From Allomyces macrogynus ATCC 38327 (lineage: Eukaryota; Blastocladiomycota; Blastocladiomycetes; Blastocladiales; Blastocladiaceae), in the NCBI GenBank assembly GCA_000151295.1, contig GG745366.1, positions 208,739 through 272,738 on the forward strand: a DNA stretch of 64,000 bases, written 5' to 3'. Positions 21,558 through 32,324 of the stretch are shown here, piece by piece (within the stretch, counting starts at the first letter, position 1; each line of letters opens with the position of its first letter). A model generated the notes under the pieces. It was not told where the DNA came from. It was given only the letters and a program-made list of their open reading frames with translations, and searched no databases. The position numbers and the translations under genes are program-made.

Positions 21558-22242
21558 TTACAGCAGGGCGACAATGTCCTTCTCAATGTCCTCGGGCTTG
21601 GTGAGCGACGAGTAGCGGTGCACGACCTGGCCCTCCTTGTTGATGAGGAACTTCTCAAAGTTCCACCTAGACCGACGAACAGCGTCAGCGCAGATCAATC
21701 GAAGCGGCGAGAATGCGCGCGCGGCACGTACTTGATGCGCGTCAGACCGAGGAGACCCGATTTCTGGCTCTTGAGCCAGTGGTAGACGGGGTGCTCGTGG
21801 TCGCCGTTGACGTCGGTCTTGGCCATGATCGGGAACGTGACGCCGTAGTTCAGGCTAGTGCGGAACGAGGTCCGTCAGTTGAGGGAACGGCCAAGTGAAC
21901 GCGACCAGGCCGCCAGTGCGCACCGGCAGAAGCTCGTGATCTCCTCCTCGGTGCCGGGCTCCTGCGAGCCAAACTGGTTCGACGGGAAGCCGAGAATCAC
22001 GAGGCCCTGGTCCTTGTGCGTCTGGTAGAGCTTCTCGAGACCTGATCGAGTTGGTGGTCAGGTCAGCGACGGTCTGGTGCGGTCGACGAGGCAGCATGCG
22101 ACGCACCATCGTACTGGGGCGTGAAGCCGCACTTGCTGGCAACGTTGACAATGAGCACGACCTTGCCCTTGAACTGCTCGAACGAGACCTCGTTCTTCTT
22201 GGCGTCGAGCGACGAGAGCGAGTAGAAGTCTGGTGCATTCAT
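21558..22242 (-). CDS. Glutathione peroxidase, Cys type (thioredoxin-dependent GPX)
   Basis: Reduces hydrogen peroxide and lipid hydroperoxides. Exons 22242-22107, 22041-21924, 21854-21732, 21666-21558, all GT-AG in phase. The start [16 protein letters not shown] fits. A 7-nt alternative first exon further upstream, spliced at the CAG before ACTTCTAC, is also possible. The catalytic Cys is in [14 protein letters not shown], where vertebrate GPX4 has selenocysteine. The other active-site residues are in [15 protein letters not shown] (Gln), and [12 protein letters not shown] (Trp, Asn). [12 protein letters not shown] contains the Cys that acts as resolving residue in yeast Gpx3-like, thioredoxin-dependent enzymes. 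No dimer-interface extension, as expected for monomeric GPX4-type enzymes. Divergent from the acyl-CoA synthetase gene at 23023. Confidence 0.93.
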
Positions 22243-23022
22243 GCGGCAGGCGTGGCGAGGCGGGTCAGCTGTGATCGGGTTCGGCGCGTCGTGATGGACA
22301 TGGTGGTGGAGCTGGTCGCGGTGCCGTTGCGGCCAGTTGCAGCGTGGTGATCCATACCGGTCATGGTGATGGCCGTGGGGTTGATGCTGGGTCGATGAGC
22401 GCGGTCGGGAGAGGGGCGCGCCGGTGCTTTTATACGGGCGCGCCCCAGGTTTCAGGGCAGGGTTTCAGGCCAGATCGTGTCGCGCGTTTGGCGCTCGCGG
22501 GGGCCTCCAGCAACGTTTCGGTCGGCGTCGCGTTCGGAAGCGAGGGGATCGCGCCGAGGATCGCGCGAAACCAGCGTAACGGCCTCGGGATGCTGACAGA
22601 CAGATGCCGGGATGCCTCGCGGCGTCTCGCGCCAGAGGCTTCCCGTGGCGTGGCGAAGAGCAGTCAGGCGCAGGTCACGGTTTGCACGCTGTGGCGCCCG
22701 GATGCACGGTCACCTGACGGCTCCACTGGCCATGACATCAAACCGCCCGCCCGGCGCCGATGCACGCGAAATCGCTCCCTTTCCCCCCGGCCCTGAATCC
22801 CTTTGCGATCCGAGTCGACCAGAAATCCGGGCCGACGGTCCGAACGAACGCGTGCGCGCGAGCCGCCGGCCGAGAACAGCGTATACACCGCCCGCCCACC
22901 CGCCGCCATCGCGACCGACGCGCCGACGCGGTCCCTGCTGCTGCTCTCTCTCTGAAGCGACCTGCACGTCGACCTGCTGCTCCGCGCGCACCACCACCTA
23001 GTCCGACCACCCCGCAACCACG
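22243..23022. promoter_or_regulatory. Divergent promoter region, GPX / acyl-CoA synthetase
   Basis: 780 bases between ATG 22242 (-) and ATG 23023 (+). No gene recognised. A shared control region is plausible from the layout but not demonstrated. Confidence 0.5.
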
Positions 23023-25469
23023 ATGCCGGCGCTCGACCAGAACCGTCTCGACCGGTCCAAGGTGCCCGGGTTCGTGCCCAAGGACATTGACCTGCGCCGG
23101 CAGGCGATTGCGGTCCCCGGGTCCGCGCAGCCCGGGTCGACGCCCGTCTACCGGAACGCGCTGCTCACCGAGACGCTGTCCGAGTGCTCGCCCGTCACCA
23201 AGGCCAAGACGCTCTACGACAACTTTTTCCACGCGGCGCGCGCCGCGCCCAACGCGCCGTGTCTCGGCCACCGCCCTTTGCTCAAGGACGCGCCCGTCAA
23301 GGAATGGGGCCCTTACACCTGGCAGACCTACGCTGAGGTCGCTGACCGCATGACGCACTTCGGGTCGGGCCTGTTGCGCGTCTACGACCAGTACCTTGTC
23401 CAGCCGCTGCGCGAACAAGGCGTCGCGAAGAAGGACTTGCCGGACCTGCATAAGTGGAACGTTGGGATTTACTCGATCAACCGGCCCGAGTGGGTGATTA
23501 CCGAGGGCGCGTGCAACTGCTATTCGCTCGTCTCGGTGGCTCTCTACGACACCTTGGGCCCGGACGTGCTCGAGTTTATCGTCAACCACGCCGAGCTGCC
23601 GGTCGTCGTCACGTCGGCCGACAAGATCATGAACTTGATTCGCGTCCGCGAACAGTGCCCCGGGCTCAAGGTCATTGTCTCAATGGACCCGCTCGACTCG
23701 ACGGCCGCAACGTATTTGAAGCTGTGGGCGTCCGACAAGAACTTGGCGCTGCTCTCGTTTGCCGAGGTCGAGGATCTCGGCAAGACGGCACCGCTCAAGC
23801 ACTTCCCGCCGGCGCCGGCCGACCTCGCCACGATCAACTACACGTCGGGTACGCGTTTTTCTCTCAGTCTACCCTGGGAAGTGGTGGTGAGACGTGAATT
23901 GGAGGGTCTTGGAGGTGGTTTCGGTGAAGTGGAGCCATCAGAGCCGTCAAACTGATTTCACGCAACTCGATTTGAATCTAATAGGCACGACGGGCAACCC
24001 CAAGGGCGCGATGCTCACGCACGGCAACCTCGCGAGTCAGAACAACTTGGCCTACTACGACCGCGACCTGTCGAACGAGGGTACGTGCATTCCTCACCTT
24101 GCTCTCCCCGCCACATCCTGACGCGATGACCCCCAATCCCAAAACCAGACCTCCACCTGTCCTACCTGCCGCTGTCGCACATCTACGAGCGGTCCGTCAC
24201 GATGCAAGCGCTGGGCGGCGGCGCCCGCGTCGCCTTCTACCGCGGCGACGTGCTTCTCCTCGTCGAGGACATTGCCACGGTGCAGCCGACGATATTCGTG
24301 TCGGTGCCGCGCCTCTTCAACCGCATCTACGCCAAGGTGCGCGCGCAGACGCTCGATGCGCCCGGCATTCGCGGCGCGCTCTTCCGCAAGGCGTATGCGG
24401 CCAAACTTGCGCGGCTCGAATCGGGCGGCGGGTACGAGCACGCGCTCTGGGACCGCATCCTGTTCAACAAGGTCAAGCAGGCGCTCGGCGGGAAAGTGAA
24501 GCTGATGATTTCCGGGTCGGCACCGATTCAGCGCGACGTGTTGCAGTTTTTCCGCATCATGTTTGTCTGCGAGGTGCTCGAGGGGTACGGCCAGGTACGC
24601 GTTGCTCGTTTGTCGGAATGAGGTCGACCGTCGACGCGAGAATGGATCTGACATACGGTATTTAGACGGAGAACGGCGCCGGCGCGACGTGCCAGGTGCC
24701 CGGCGAGTACACGGCGGGCCACGTGGGTGCGCCGTTCCCGAACTGCGAGATCAAGCTGGTAGATATCCCGGACATGAACTACCGGTCAACCGATACGCCG
24801 CACGCGCGCGGCGAAATCTGCATTCGCGGGCCCAACGTGTTTGTCGGGTACTGGAAGGATGTTGAGAAGACCAAGGAGACCATCGACGAGGAGGGCTGGC
24901 TGCACACGGGCGACGTCGGCAAGATCGACCACCGCGGGTGCCTGTCGATCATTGACCGCAAAAAGGCGCTGCTCAAGCTGTCGCAGGGCGAGTATGTCGC
25001 ACCCGAGAAGTTGGAGAATGTCTATGCGCTCTGCCCGCTCGTGCAGATGATTTTCGTGCATGGCGATTCGCTGCAGTCCGAGTTGGTTGCCATGGTGGTT
25101 CCGGAACCCGAGGCGTTCCTGGCGTTTGTCAAGACCGAGCTCGGGTTCACCAAGGCCACGGTCGACGATATCCCGAAGCTGTGCAAGGACCCCAAGGTCG
25201 TCGACACCGTCCTGCACGAGCTGACGGTGATTGGCAAGGAGAAGAAGCTGCGCGGGTTCGAGTTTGTCAAGGCGATTCATCTCGAGCCGAACGTCTGGAC
25301 CGTCGAGTCGGGCTTCCTCACGCCCTCGTTCAAGCTCAAGCGCCAGCCGGCCGCCGAGCATTACCGCGCCGTGATTGACGGCATGTACGCCAAGCTGGCC
25401 GCGGACCAGAAGGCCGGCAAGAACGGCGCGCGCGCGCCGATTGAGTCGCTCGAAAAGGCCAAGCTGTAA
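23023..25469 (+). CDS. Long-chain acyl-CoA synthetase, copy 1
   Basis: Activates fatty acids to acyl-CoA via acyl-AMP (ANL superfamily, Faa1/ACSL group). Exons 23023-23848, 23985-24080, 24149-24594, 24666-25469, phases consistent. The ATP-binding motif YTSGTTGNPKGAMLTHGN is split by intron 1 after YTSG. Other core motifs: LPLSHIYER, YGQTENG across intron 3, GWLHTGDVGKID, IIDRKKALLKLSQGEYVAPEKLE. The C-terminus ends SLEKAKL. No membrane anchor or obvious targeting signal at the N-terminus (MPALDQNRLDRSKVPGF); a peroxisomal PTS1 is not evident. Length about 700 residues, normal for the group. It is the only one of three copies in the window on the plus strand. Confidence 0.93.
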
Positions 25470-25853
25470 GTGCGCGGTGGGTCGACTGCGGTCGCGTGCG
25501 CGGTCTCCACGCGTGGGGGGCCGTTGGTACGGGTTGGACCGACTCGTGGGCCCCCTTGGGGACGCGACGCGAATTGCGCGGGCGGTTTTTTTTGGGTGGT
25601 GCTCTGAGCGCCGTTTTTGTTCGTCTTGTTCTTGATCCAAGTCAGTTTTTAAGCCGGTTACGTTCACAATACAGCGAGTTGGTAGTCTGTACGTTATTGT
25701 CACTAGGCGTGGCCAATCGCAGACCGAATGTGCCGGGCTTCGTATAGTTCTTCAATATTCCAGTTCCAGTTGCACGGCGGTCAACGCGGAGGCAACCAAC
25801 CCAATAATCACAACGACAATCAACGCCATGCAGCGAGCTCAGCAAACAGCTCG
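25470..25853. other. Convergent intergenic region
   Basis: About 380 bases between two convergent stops. T-rich stretches compatible with 3' UTRs. No gene seen. Confidence 0.45.
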
Positions 25854-27633
25854 TCAAACTCTCCAAACCGCCGTAACACCGACCGTCACCGCGGCGACGA
25901 CAACGCCAAGCCCGATCGCCATGACCGCGCTGCCCCCATGCTCCTTCTCTACCGTCTTTCCCGCCGCCACTGACGCGAACGGGCACACGGCCGCACTCCC
26001 CTCCATCTCCCCGCCATTCCCCGTATGAAACGCAAACTCTGTCCCCTTCGCGCTCGCCGGCCGCAGCACCAACTCCTGCATCGCGCGCATATGCAAATAC
26101 ATCAGCGCCTTGCGGATGATCGGTCGGAGCACCGGCACGTACCGCCACGCCGCGACCAGCGGGCGGAACACGAACCTCACCGTACGCCGTGCCGCAACCA
26201 CGTCCGCTTCCGACGTCGCGGGCACGCCGAGGTCGGTGGTCGCGCGGTCGCCGAGGAGAAGGCGCGCGACGGTGCGGCTCGTGCGGTTCGGCAAGTACGT
26301 TGGCGGCACGTACCGGATCCCATTGAGCAAGGCCGCCGCGAGTGCGTGCGCGGTGGCGCTGGGCGAGTACAGGTGGTACCCGGTCGCGTCCATGACGCGG
26401 AGCAGGTGCGTGCAAGTATCCGCGCCAGGGTCCTCGGTCGCGGGTGGAGCGAGGGCGCCGGCACCGGCAAGACCCGCGGCGCGTGCTTCCTCGGCAATTT
26501 TGGCCGCGGCCGACGGCGGGATGTACGGGTTGACGTCGTCGCGGATGCCGGACAGGTACTGGATGTAGGCCCAGGCGTGCACATACCCGTCGATCCCCTT
26601 GGCCAGGTCGGGCGGGTTCCTGCCGGGCGTGGTGATCCCGGAAATAAACCCGAGTCGCTCGAGGCCCATGAGCACGATCGCGACGAAACTGAGGCCGGTA
26701 AAGGCCATGTCTTCTTGGTTGACGGGCACGCCGTGCAGCGCGACCGAGTAGGTGCCGACCTTGGCCTTGGCGAGAACGCGGCGGCGGACTGCAAATGGTT
26801 GGCGGGGTGAGAACACGTCTTCTCCACCCTGAATTTAGGGGTAGAAACGTACCCAGTGCATGCAAGAACCGCACGTTCACGACACTCGCCCACCCCTCGC
26901 CGCCCGGCCTCAGCGCGTCGGTGCTCCACATGGCCAAGTTGATCATATGCCCCGTCTCGACAATCCGACGAGCGACCACGCGGTCGTCACCCTTCCCATG
27001 GCCCGTCAAGTACGCCGTCGCATCAAGCACAGCCCCAATCGACGCGGCCGTATACACGGTCAAAAGAGACCCCATGGCGAGAATCCACGCCATGGCCGTC
27101 GCGTGCTGATAGTAGAAATCCTGGCCGTCCTTGACGCGCGTCCAGTCGACCCAGTCGGGCACGGTCGTGACCTGTGCCCAGAGCGCGCGGATGGCAGTCT
27201 GGTGGTGCGGCGCGAGCTGCGTGTACGGGCTGGTCGCGTCGTGCGCGTCGAGCGCGGTGGCTGCGTCGCGCAGCGCCGAGACGAGGTCGTGGATTGGCAC
27301 GGAGGCGGTTATGCGCGCGGCAAGGAGCGCGTCGAGCGCGTCGTCGGCGAGCGGGTCGCCAACGGTCCGCAGCGCTTCGAGGTCCTCGATCCGCGGGTGA
27401 TGCGCGGTCCATGCGACGGTGCGGTCCATAGTACCGGCAAACACGCGCTCGCCGATCGCGGGCGACACGAGGCGGCGTGGTGGGTGCAGAGAAGCGTCGG
27501 CGCCGGCATCGTCATGGCGGGGGCAACCGGATGTCGTTGCGGCGGCTGGCTCGGCGAGTGTGGTGGCGGAGGTGGGGGTGCGGTCGGCGTCGGCGTCGGA
27601 TCCGGTGCCGTCGTGCGTGCTGTGCGAGGCCAT
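25854..27633 (-). CDS. mpaB/rubber-oxygenase-like (DUF2236) membrane oxygenase
   Basis: Two exons, 27633-26853 and 26788-25854, joined as FLHALVRRRVLAKAK. Family hallmarks: AMAWILAMGSLLTVYTAASIG, RRIVETGHMINLAMWS, the conserved RFLHALVR with the His expected to bind haem, and GVPVNQEDMAFTGLSF. The C-terminus has a hydrophobic helix (AVMAIGLGVVVAAVTVGVTAVW), giving a tail-anchored membrane protein. Members include the ER-bound MpaB, which cleaves a terpene side chain in mycophenolate synthesis, and bacterial latex-clearing protein. The physiological substrate here is unknown. The start MASHSTHDGTG was chosen because the upstream part of the open frame reads like GC-rich non-coding sequence. 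Confidence 0.8.
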
Positions 27634-27965
27634 CGTGCAAGAAGTCGTGGTGAGAGGGGGGACTGGCGCAAGCCGGCGCAGCAGGGCGACGGGGGGCAGG
27701 AGGGGACGAGCGAGAGGACAACAGCAGGGACAGGCCTTCGCTGCGAAGCGGTGAAGGCACGCCGAGCTGTCGAGACGGATCCGGGGACGGCCGCGCCATG
27801 CGTCGCCACACCGCGCCACACACGCCTTTGCCACGTCACTCGACCTCCCTTTCGCCCACTCACCTCCGCCCACCGCGTCGGCTGCCGACGCCGTTGCCAA
27901 CGACCTTTCTCCACCCTCCAAGCGCACGGCAAGCACGCAACTCGGCGCAATCGCTCACGCTCATC
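27634..27965. promoter_or_regulatory. Compact divergent promoter, oxygenase / ZIP transporter
   Basis: 332 bases between ATG 27633 (-) and ATG 27966 (+). No gene within it. Both transcripts must start here. Confidence 0.5.
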
Positions 27966-29261
27966 ATGTTGTCTCCACCGCCGCGGTCCGCCCGCCCTGC
28001 CGCGCCGCGCTGCAGCCGCTACCACTTTGCCAAGCTCGCCGCCACGACCATACTCGCAGCCCCAATTCTGCTGTCCCTGCTGCCCTCGGCGCTCGCGCAC
28101 GGCGGCCATGCTCTCGAATTACCTGCTGCCGTGAAGGAACTTCTCTCCGACGCTCATGCCACGCCTGTGCTCGCCGCGTGCACGGCCGTTCTGGCGCTCG
28201 GGCCCTTGGTCATGGTGACCGTGCTCCCGCGCAACATGCCGCCCGCCCTGGAACGCGTGCTCGTCTCGTTTGCGCTAGGGACGTTGCTCGGCGACGTGTT
28301 CTTGCATTTGGTCCCGGACGTGCTGGGAGGAGGTGGCGCGCATGGCCATGGCCATGACGACCACCCTGCTCACGACCATCATGGGCACGGCCACCATGGC
28401 CACGACCATCACCACCATGACCACGCGCACGGGGACCACGCGCACGGCGGCAGCGCCGCTCTCAAGCTCGTCGCCGGGTTCCTTGCGTTCTACCTCGTCG
28501 AGCGCATCATGGGCGTGCTCATGGCCGCCTCGTCGTCAGCGGGCCACGACCATTCGCACGACCACAAACATGATCACGACCATAAGCATGACCATGACCA
28601 CGACCACGCAGACGAATCCACGTCCACGGCGACCGCCAGCCCATCCAAGCCGCGCCGTCGCCGGCGCGGTGCGAGCCGCACCAAGCGCTCCGTTTCCCGC
28701 GCTCCCACCCCACCGACCCCTACCCCAGCGCGCCGCACCGCCTCGCCCGCGGCCTACCTGCACGTGGTCGCGTCGTCCGTGCACACGTTCTCAGACGGTC
28801 TCCTGCTCGCGCTCTCGTTCGCGCACTCGGCCGCGACGGGCCTGTCGACGTTCCTCGCGCTCGCTCTGCACGAAGTCCCGCACCGGCTCGCCGACTGGAC
28901 ACTGCTGCAGTCGATGGGCATGGACCGCAACGCGGCGCTGCGCGCGCAGGTGGTCGTGTCAGCTGCTGCGACCGCGGGTGTGGCGGCGGGCAAGTGGCTG
29001 ATCCCGACAGGTGCGGTGGAGAGTGTGATGCCGGTGCTTGCGGGCGGGTTAGTGTATGTCGCGACGGTCGGGGTTGTGCCGGAGTTGGTCGGGCACCATC
29101 ATCATCATGGACATGGGGACGAGGGCCACGACCATGGCCATGGACATCATGACCATGGGCACGGCGAGCACAAGTCGTCGATCGTCAAGCAGGTCGTGCA
29201 GCTGGTTGTCGAGATCGGCGCGGTCGTCGCGGGTGTCGCGCTCATGCAACAGTTTGCGTAG
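27966..29261 (+). CDS. ZIP-family (SLC39A7/KE4-like) metal transporter, His-rich
   Basis: A single-exon gene of 431 residues. N-terminal signal-like segment (LAATTILAAPILLSLLPSAL), then ZIP helices VLAACTAVLALGPLVMV, VLVSFALGTLLGDVFLHLV, KLVAGFLAFYLVERI, later HVVASSVHTFSDGLLLALSF and LALHEVPHRLADWTLLQ. Three His-rich segments alternate with them. The first follows VPDVLGGGG, the second is in the cytosolic loop with repeated HDHDHKH units, and the third lies after VVPELVG. KE4-type members export zinc from the ER/Golgi to the cytosol. Two metal-site positions differ from the family: HNFTDG reads HTFSDG, and HEVPHE reads HEVPHR. Metal specificity is therefore uncertain. Confidence 0.88.
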   Translation: MLSPPPRSARPAAPRCSRYHFAKLAATTILAAPILLSLLPSALAHGGHALELPAAVKELLSDAHATPVLAACTAVLALGPLVMVTVLPRNMPPALERVLVSFALGTLLGDVFLHLVPDVLGGGGAHGHGHDDHPAHDHHGHGHHGHDHHHHDHAHGDHAHGGSAALKLVAGFLAFYLVERIMGVLMAASSSAGHDHSHDHKHDHDHKHDHDHDHADESTSTATASPSKPRRRRRGASRTKRSVSRAPTPPTPTPARRTASPAAYLHVVASSVHTFSDGLLLALSFAHSAATGLSTFLALALHEVPHRLADWTLLQSMGMDRNAALRAQVVVSAAATAGVAAGKWLIPTGAVESVMPVLAGGLVYVATVGVVPELVGHHHHHGHGDEGHDHGHGHHDHGHGEHKSSIVKQVVQLVVEIGAVVAGVALMQQFA

Positions 29262-29381
29262 TTGGAGGGCTGAGCGTGTTCCGCGCTGTAAAATAGCGAG
29301 TGTCTTTGGTGTTTGCTCCTGGCTTCAATAGAAACGAAGATACATTCGTCGAACCTACACCACCATCAACAAACACCAGCC

Positions 29382-31584
29382 TCAGGCCCCACCCACCATA
29401 AACCCCTGCAGCGCGCTGTCCCACACGTACTTGCGCCGCGTCACTCCACATTTCACCACGACCCCGGCCCGCGCCGCATCCCACGCTAACCCAACCGACC
29501 ACGTCTCCCCCGCATTCAGCGCTGGACACAAGTGCTCAAGACTCGAGTTCACGACCGTCTGCTTGCGCCACGGGTCCACGACCAGCAACGTGCCCACCGC
29601 CGTCACGACCGCGAGCAACGTCCCGCCAGCAACGCCTGCGATGGCCGACACGGGCGCGTCCAGACACAGTCCGTCCACCAGCCGTGTTGCCGCGTCGGCG
29701 TGGACCGTGAGAACAGGTGGGTGCGTCCCGTCAATACGCGCCGTCCACGACCCCGTCGCGAGTTCCTGCAATCCGGTCGCCGGGCGCAGAAGCGCGCGCG
29801 GGCGCGCGGCGGCGGCCAACGAGCGTACGGGCGGAGTTGGCGACGTGGGCGGGACGACGCGCGGGGCGGGCGCGGTCGTCCCGAACGTCGGGCGCGTCGG
29901 CGACAGGGGCGGTGGCGCCGTCGCGGCCGTTGGCGCCGCGGACGCGGCCGCAACGAGCGTGGCGATCAGGGTCGGCTGAATCCTCTTCCGGCCATCGCGC
30001 GTCGTCGACACGCGCTGCGGCGTGCGCAGGTGCGGCGCGACCGGCACGGCACGCGCCGGCTGCGCGAGCGCGACGTTCGCGTGGTCCACGGCGTGCGCGG
30101 CGTTCGGATCGAGTCCGCTCTTGCGCAGTTTCGCGAGCAGCTGTTGATCGTTGAGCAGGCCGTATGTGGGCACGCGGTCCGGCACGAACCACCGGTGGTC
30201 CGGGAACCGCACGCCCGCGACCCGCCCTTCGCGCGCGGACGCGAGTAAGACGCGGCCGTCGTGCGACCACGCGAGGTCCGTGACCTCCGAGTCGAACAGC
30301 GTGGTCACGACGAGCACGGGGAACCTCTGCAGGACCCAGACGGAGACACGGCCGTCGTTACTGCCGAGCGCGAGGACCGAGTACGCCTGCGGGTCACTAT
30401 CGTCGTCCATGGCATCGGCCACGTGCTTGTCGTAGACCATGACGGGACTGAACCGCGCGACACACACGGGCAAGTCGTGCCCGACCAGGTGCATCGTGCG
30501 CACTTCGTCGCGCCATTTCCCGCGCGGCAAAGCCGCGGCTACGTGTACTCCCTGACTGACGGCGTTCACGCAGACGAGGAATTGGCCGTCGGGCGACCAT
30601 GCGGGACGGCGCATCAAGACGGCCGCGGCGCCGGCGCCGCGAACGAACGCGTGCGTGATGCGGTGCACGGGTTCCCAGGATTTCGTGCTCCATAGGATCG
30701 CGGACCCGTCGTCGGACTGGCTCACGAGGTATTGGCCCGCCGGGTCGAAGGCGACGCCCTTGACGAACGACTCGTGCGAGCATCTGGTGATGCGGTCTGT
30801 GGATCGGTGAAGAGTGAGTCGATGGGCCCGGCATGAGACCAACGCGAGCAAGAAGAGCACGGACCAAACGTCAGCCCATTCCAGATCGCAATCGTGTTGT
30901 CGAGCGAACACGACGCCAGGAACCGGTTATCGTGCGACCACGCCAGGTCGATCACGTCGCTCTCCATGTTTGGCAGCTTGCGCACAAGGTGGAGCGTCTC
31001 CGGGTAGGTCGTCTTGCCCGCGCCGCCCGACATGAACGCGCTCACTTGCGACGGTTTTCTACAAACGCGGAACAACAGCGTTTAGGCCGTTATGCCCGCG
31101 CAACCCATGGTGACTACCGGGTGAACACGTACGCCTCGTACTGCCAGATGATGATCGCGCCGTCGTCGGCCGCCGACGCGAGCAGACTGCCCGTGGCCGA
31201 TGCCCACCGCACGCACATGACGGCACCGTCGTGCCGCTTGCCGGCAAACAGCTCCTTGGGCTGGACTTGCTCGTGCGGCGCGCCCGAGTCGCAGACGGCG
31301 CTGAGACTCCACAGCCGGACAAAGTTGTCTAGAGCGTACTTGCTTGTGTCAGCTCGTCCTATGGGCCTCATTCAACACTCGCCAGCGCCAGCGAAACGAC
31401 CATCACGTACCATTTCCTCCCGTGACGATGCGATCCAGCTTGGGATGAATGTCGACCGAAAAGATGGGCACGCGCGCGACTAGTTGCGCCGTTTCTATGG
31501 AGCGCAAATGACCCAGTTGGGCGGTTGGTCGGGTGGACGAACAATTGGTATTTCCACGACCCACGGGGCACAAGCGGCAGCCAT
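29382..31584 (-). CDS. HIRA/Hir1 histone chaperone, WD40 part (C-terminus short)
   Basis: Replication-independent H3-H4 deposition factor (nucleus). Exon 1 near 31584 unresolved; then 31494-31411, 31358-31118, 31058-30865, 30796-29382. The N-terminus reads VARVPIFSVDIHPKLDRIVTGGNG, the HIRA signature. WD repeats follow: DNFVRLWSL, VRWASATGSLLASAADDGAI, LAWSHDNRFLASCSLDNTIAIW, VAFDPAGQYLVSQSDDGSAILW. Between blades is GHDLPVCVARFSPVMV. The B-domain-like motif RDGRKRIQPTLI follows the propeller; in HIRA this region binds ASF1. The protein stops after RKYVWDSALQGFMVGGA, where animal and yeast orthologues continue for roughly 200 more residues. The 3' end is only 120 bases from the convergent ZIP gene. 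Confidence 0.88.
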
Positions 31585-32324
31585 TTGACCACGCAAAAGA
31601 TGGCTCGCGGAGACACTTGGGCTGCTCAAACAGCACCGTCGAACCATCGCCTATGCAGCACGGCGGCCGAGCTTGGCGCCCGTTGACGTGTTGGTCCAGC
31701 GTCACCCACCTCCACTGCCAGCGCTGGTGCTGTGCTTGATGAAGTTCGGCGTCAAAAGTTGGACTGCAGCATTTTTGGCGGGCATGCTTGGCGATTGCAA
31801 TGCTGGGGGAGGCGAAGGGAGCGCCGGCAAGGCAAGGGAAAGCAGAAAGTACAACGCTAAGCAAGTGGTTTTGGGAAGAAAAAGAGCTGCTTAACACTGC
31901 AAAGAATCCTCCCACGAGTCACTCGCGCAGTTCCAGAACCTGCTTAATTGTCCGCGTCCAGATTCAAACTGTAGACCTCTTGTGTGTGAGACAAGCGTCA
32001 CAACCGACTAGACCACGCGGACATGTTCGCGGGGAGACTTTTTACATAATAATGTAGTTGTGTATTTGCTGGGCCACTCGTCTTCTCGCTCCGCGTTCAC
32101 CGAGTTTCAATCCGGTCCTTCGCTGCTCTCGTCCGATTTTTCATTTTCGAGTCCCCGGTCCCAGTGCCGTCTCTGGCCTGTGCGGCCCTTGACTGCCCGG
32201 CATCCACACATATACATAAACGACCCGCTCGCTGTGTCGCGCTGCTTCTGCCTCGCCACGACATTGCAACCAGTCAGTCGCTCATCCAAGTTGATCCGAC
32301 TGCACCCGCCTATTGCCGACAACC
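31585..32324. other. Divergent intergenic region holding the tRNA
   Basis: Between the presumed HIRA start and the MFS ATG at 32325. Apart from the tRNA, nothing gene-like is seen. It is less GC-rich than surrounding coding DNA. Confidence 0.45.
31950..32022 (-). tRNA. tRNA-Val (anticodon CAC)
   Basis: A 73-nt cloverleaf on the minus strand. A perfect 7-bp acceptor stem pairs GTCCGCG with CGCGGAC. The D arm is TGGTCTAGTCGGTTGTGAC. The anticodon stem pairs CTTGT with ACAAG around loop CTCACAC, so the anticodon is CAC. The T arm has loop TTTGAAT and one mismatch in its stem. No intron. CCA is not encoded, as usual for eukaryotes. Confidence 0.9.
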
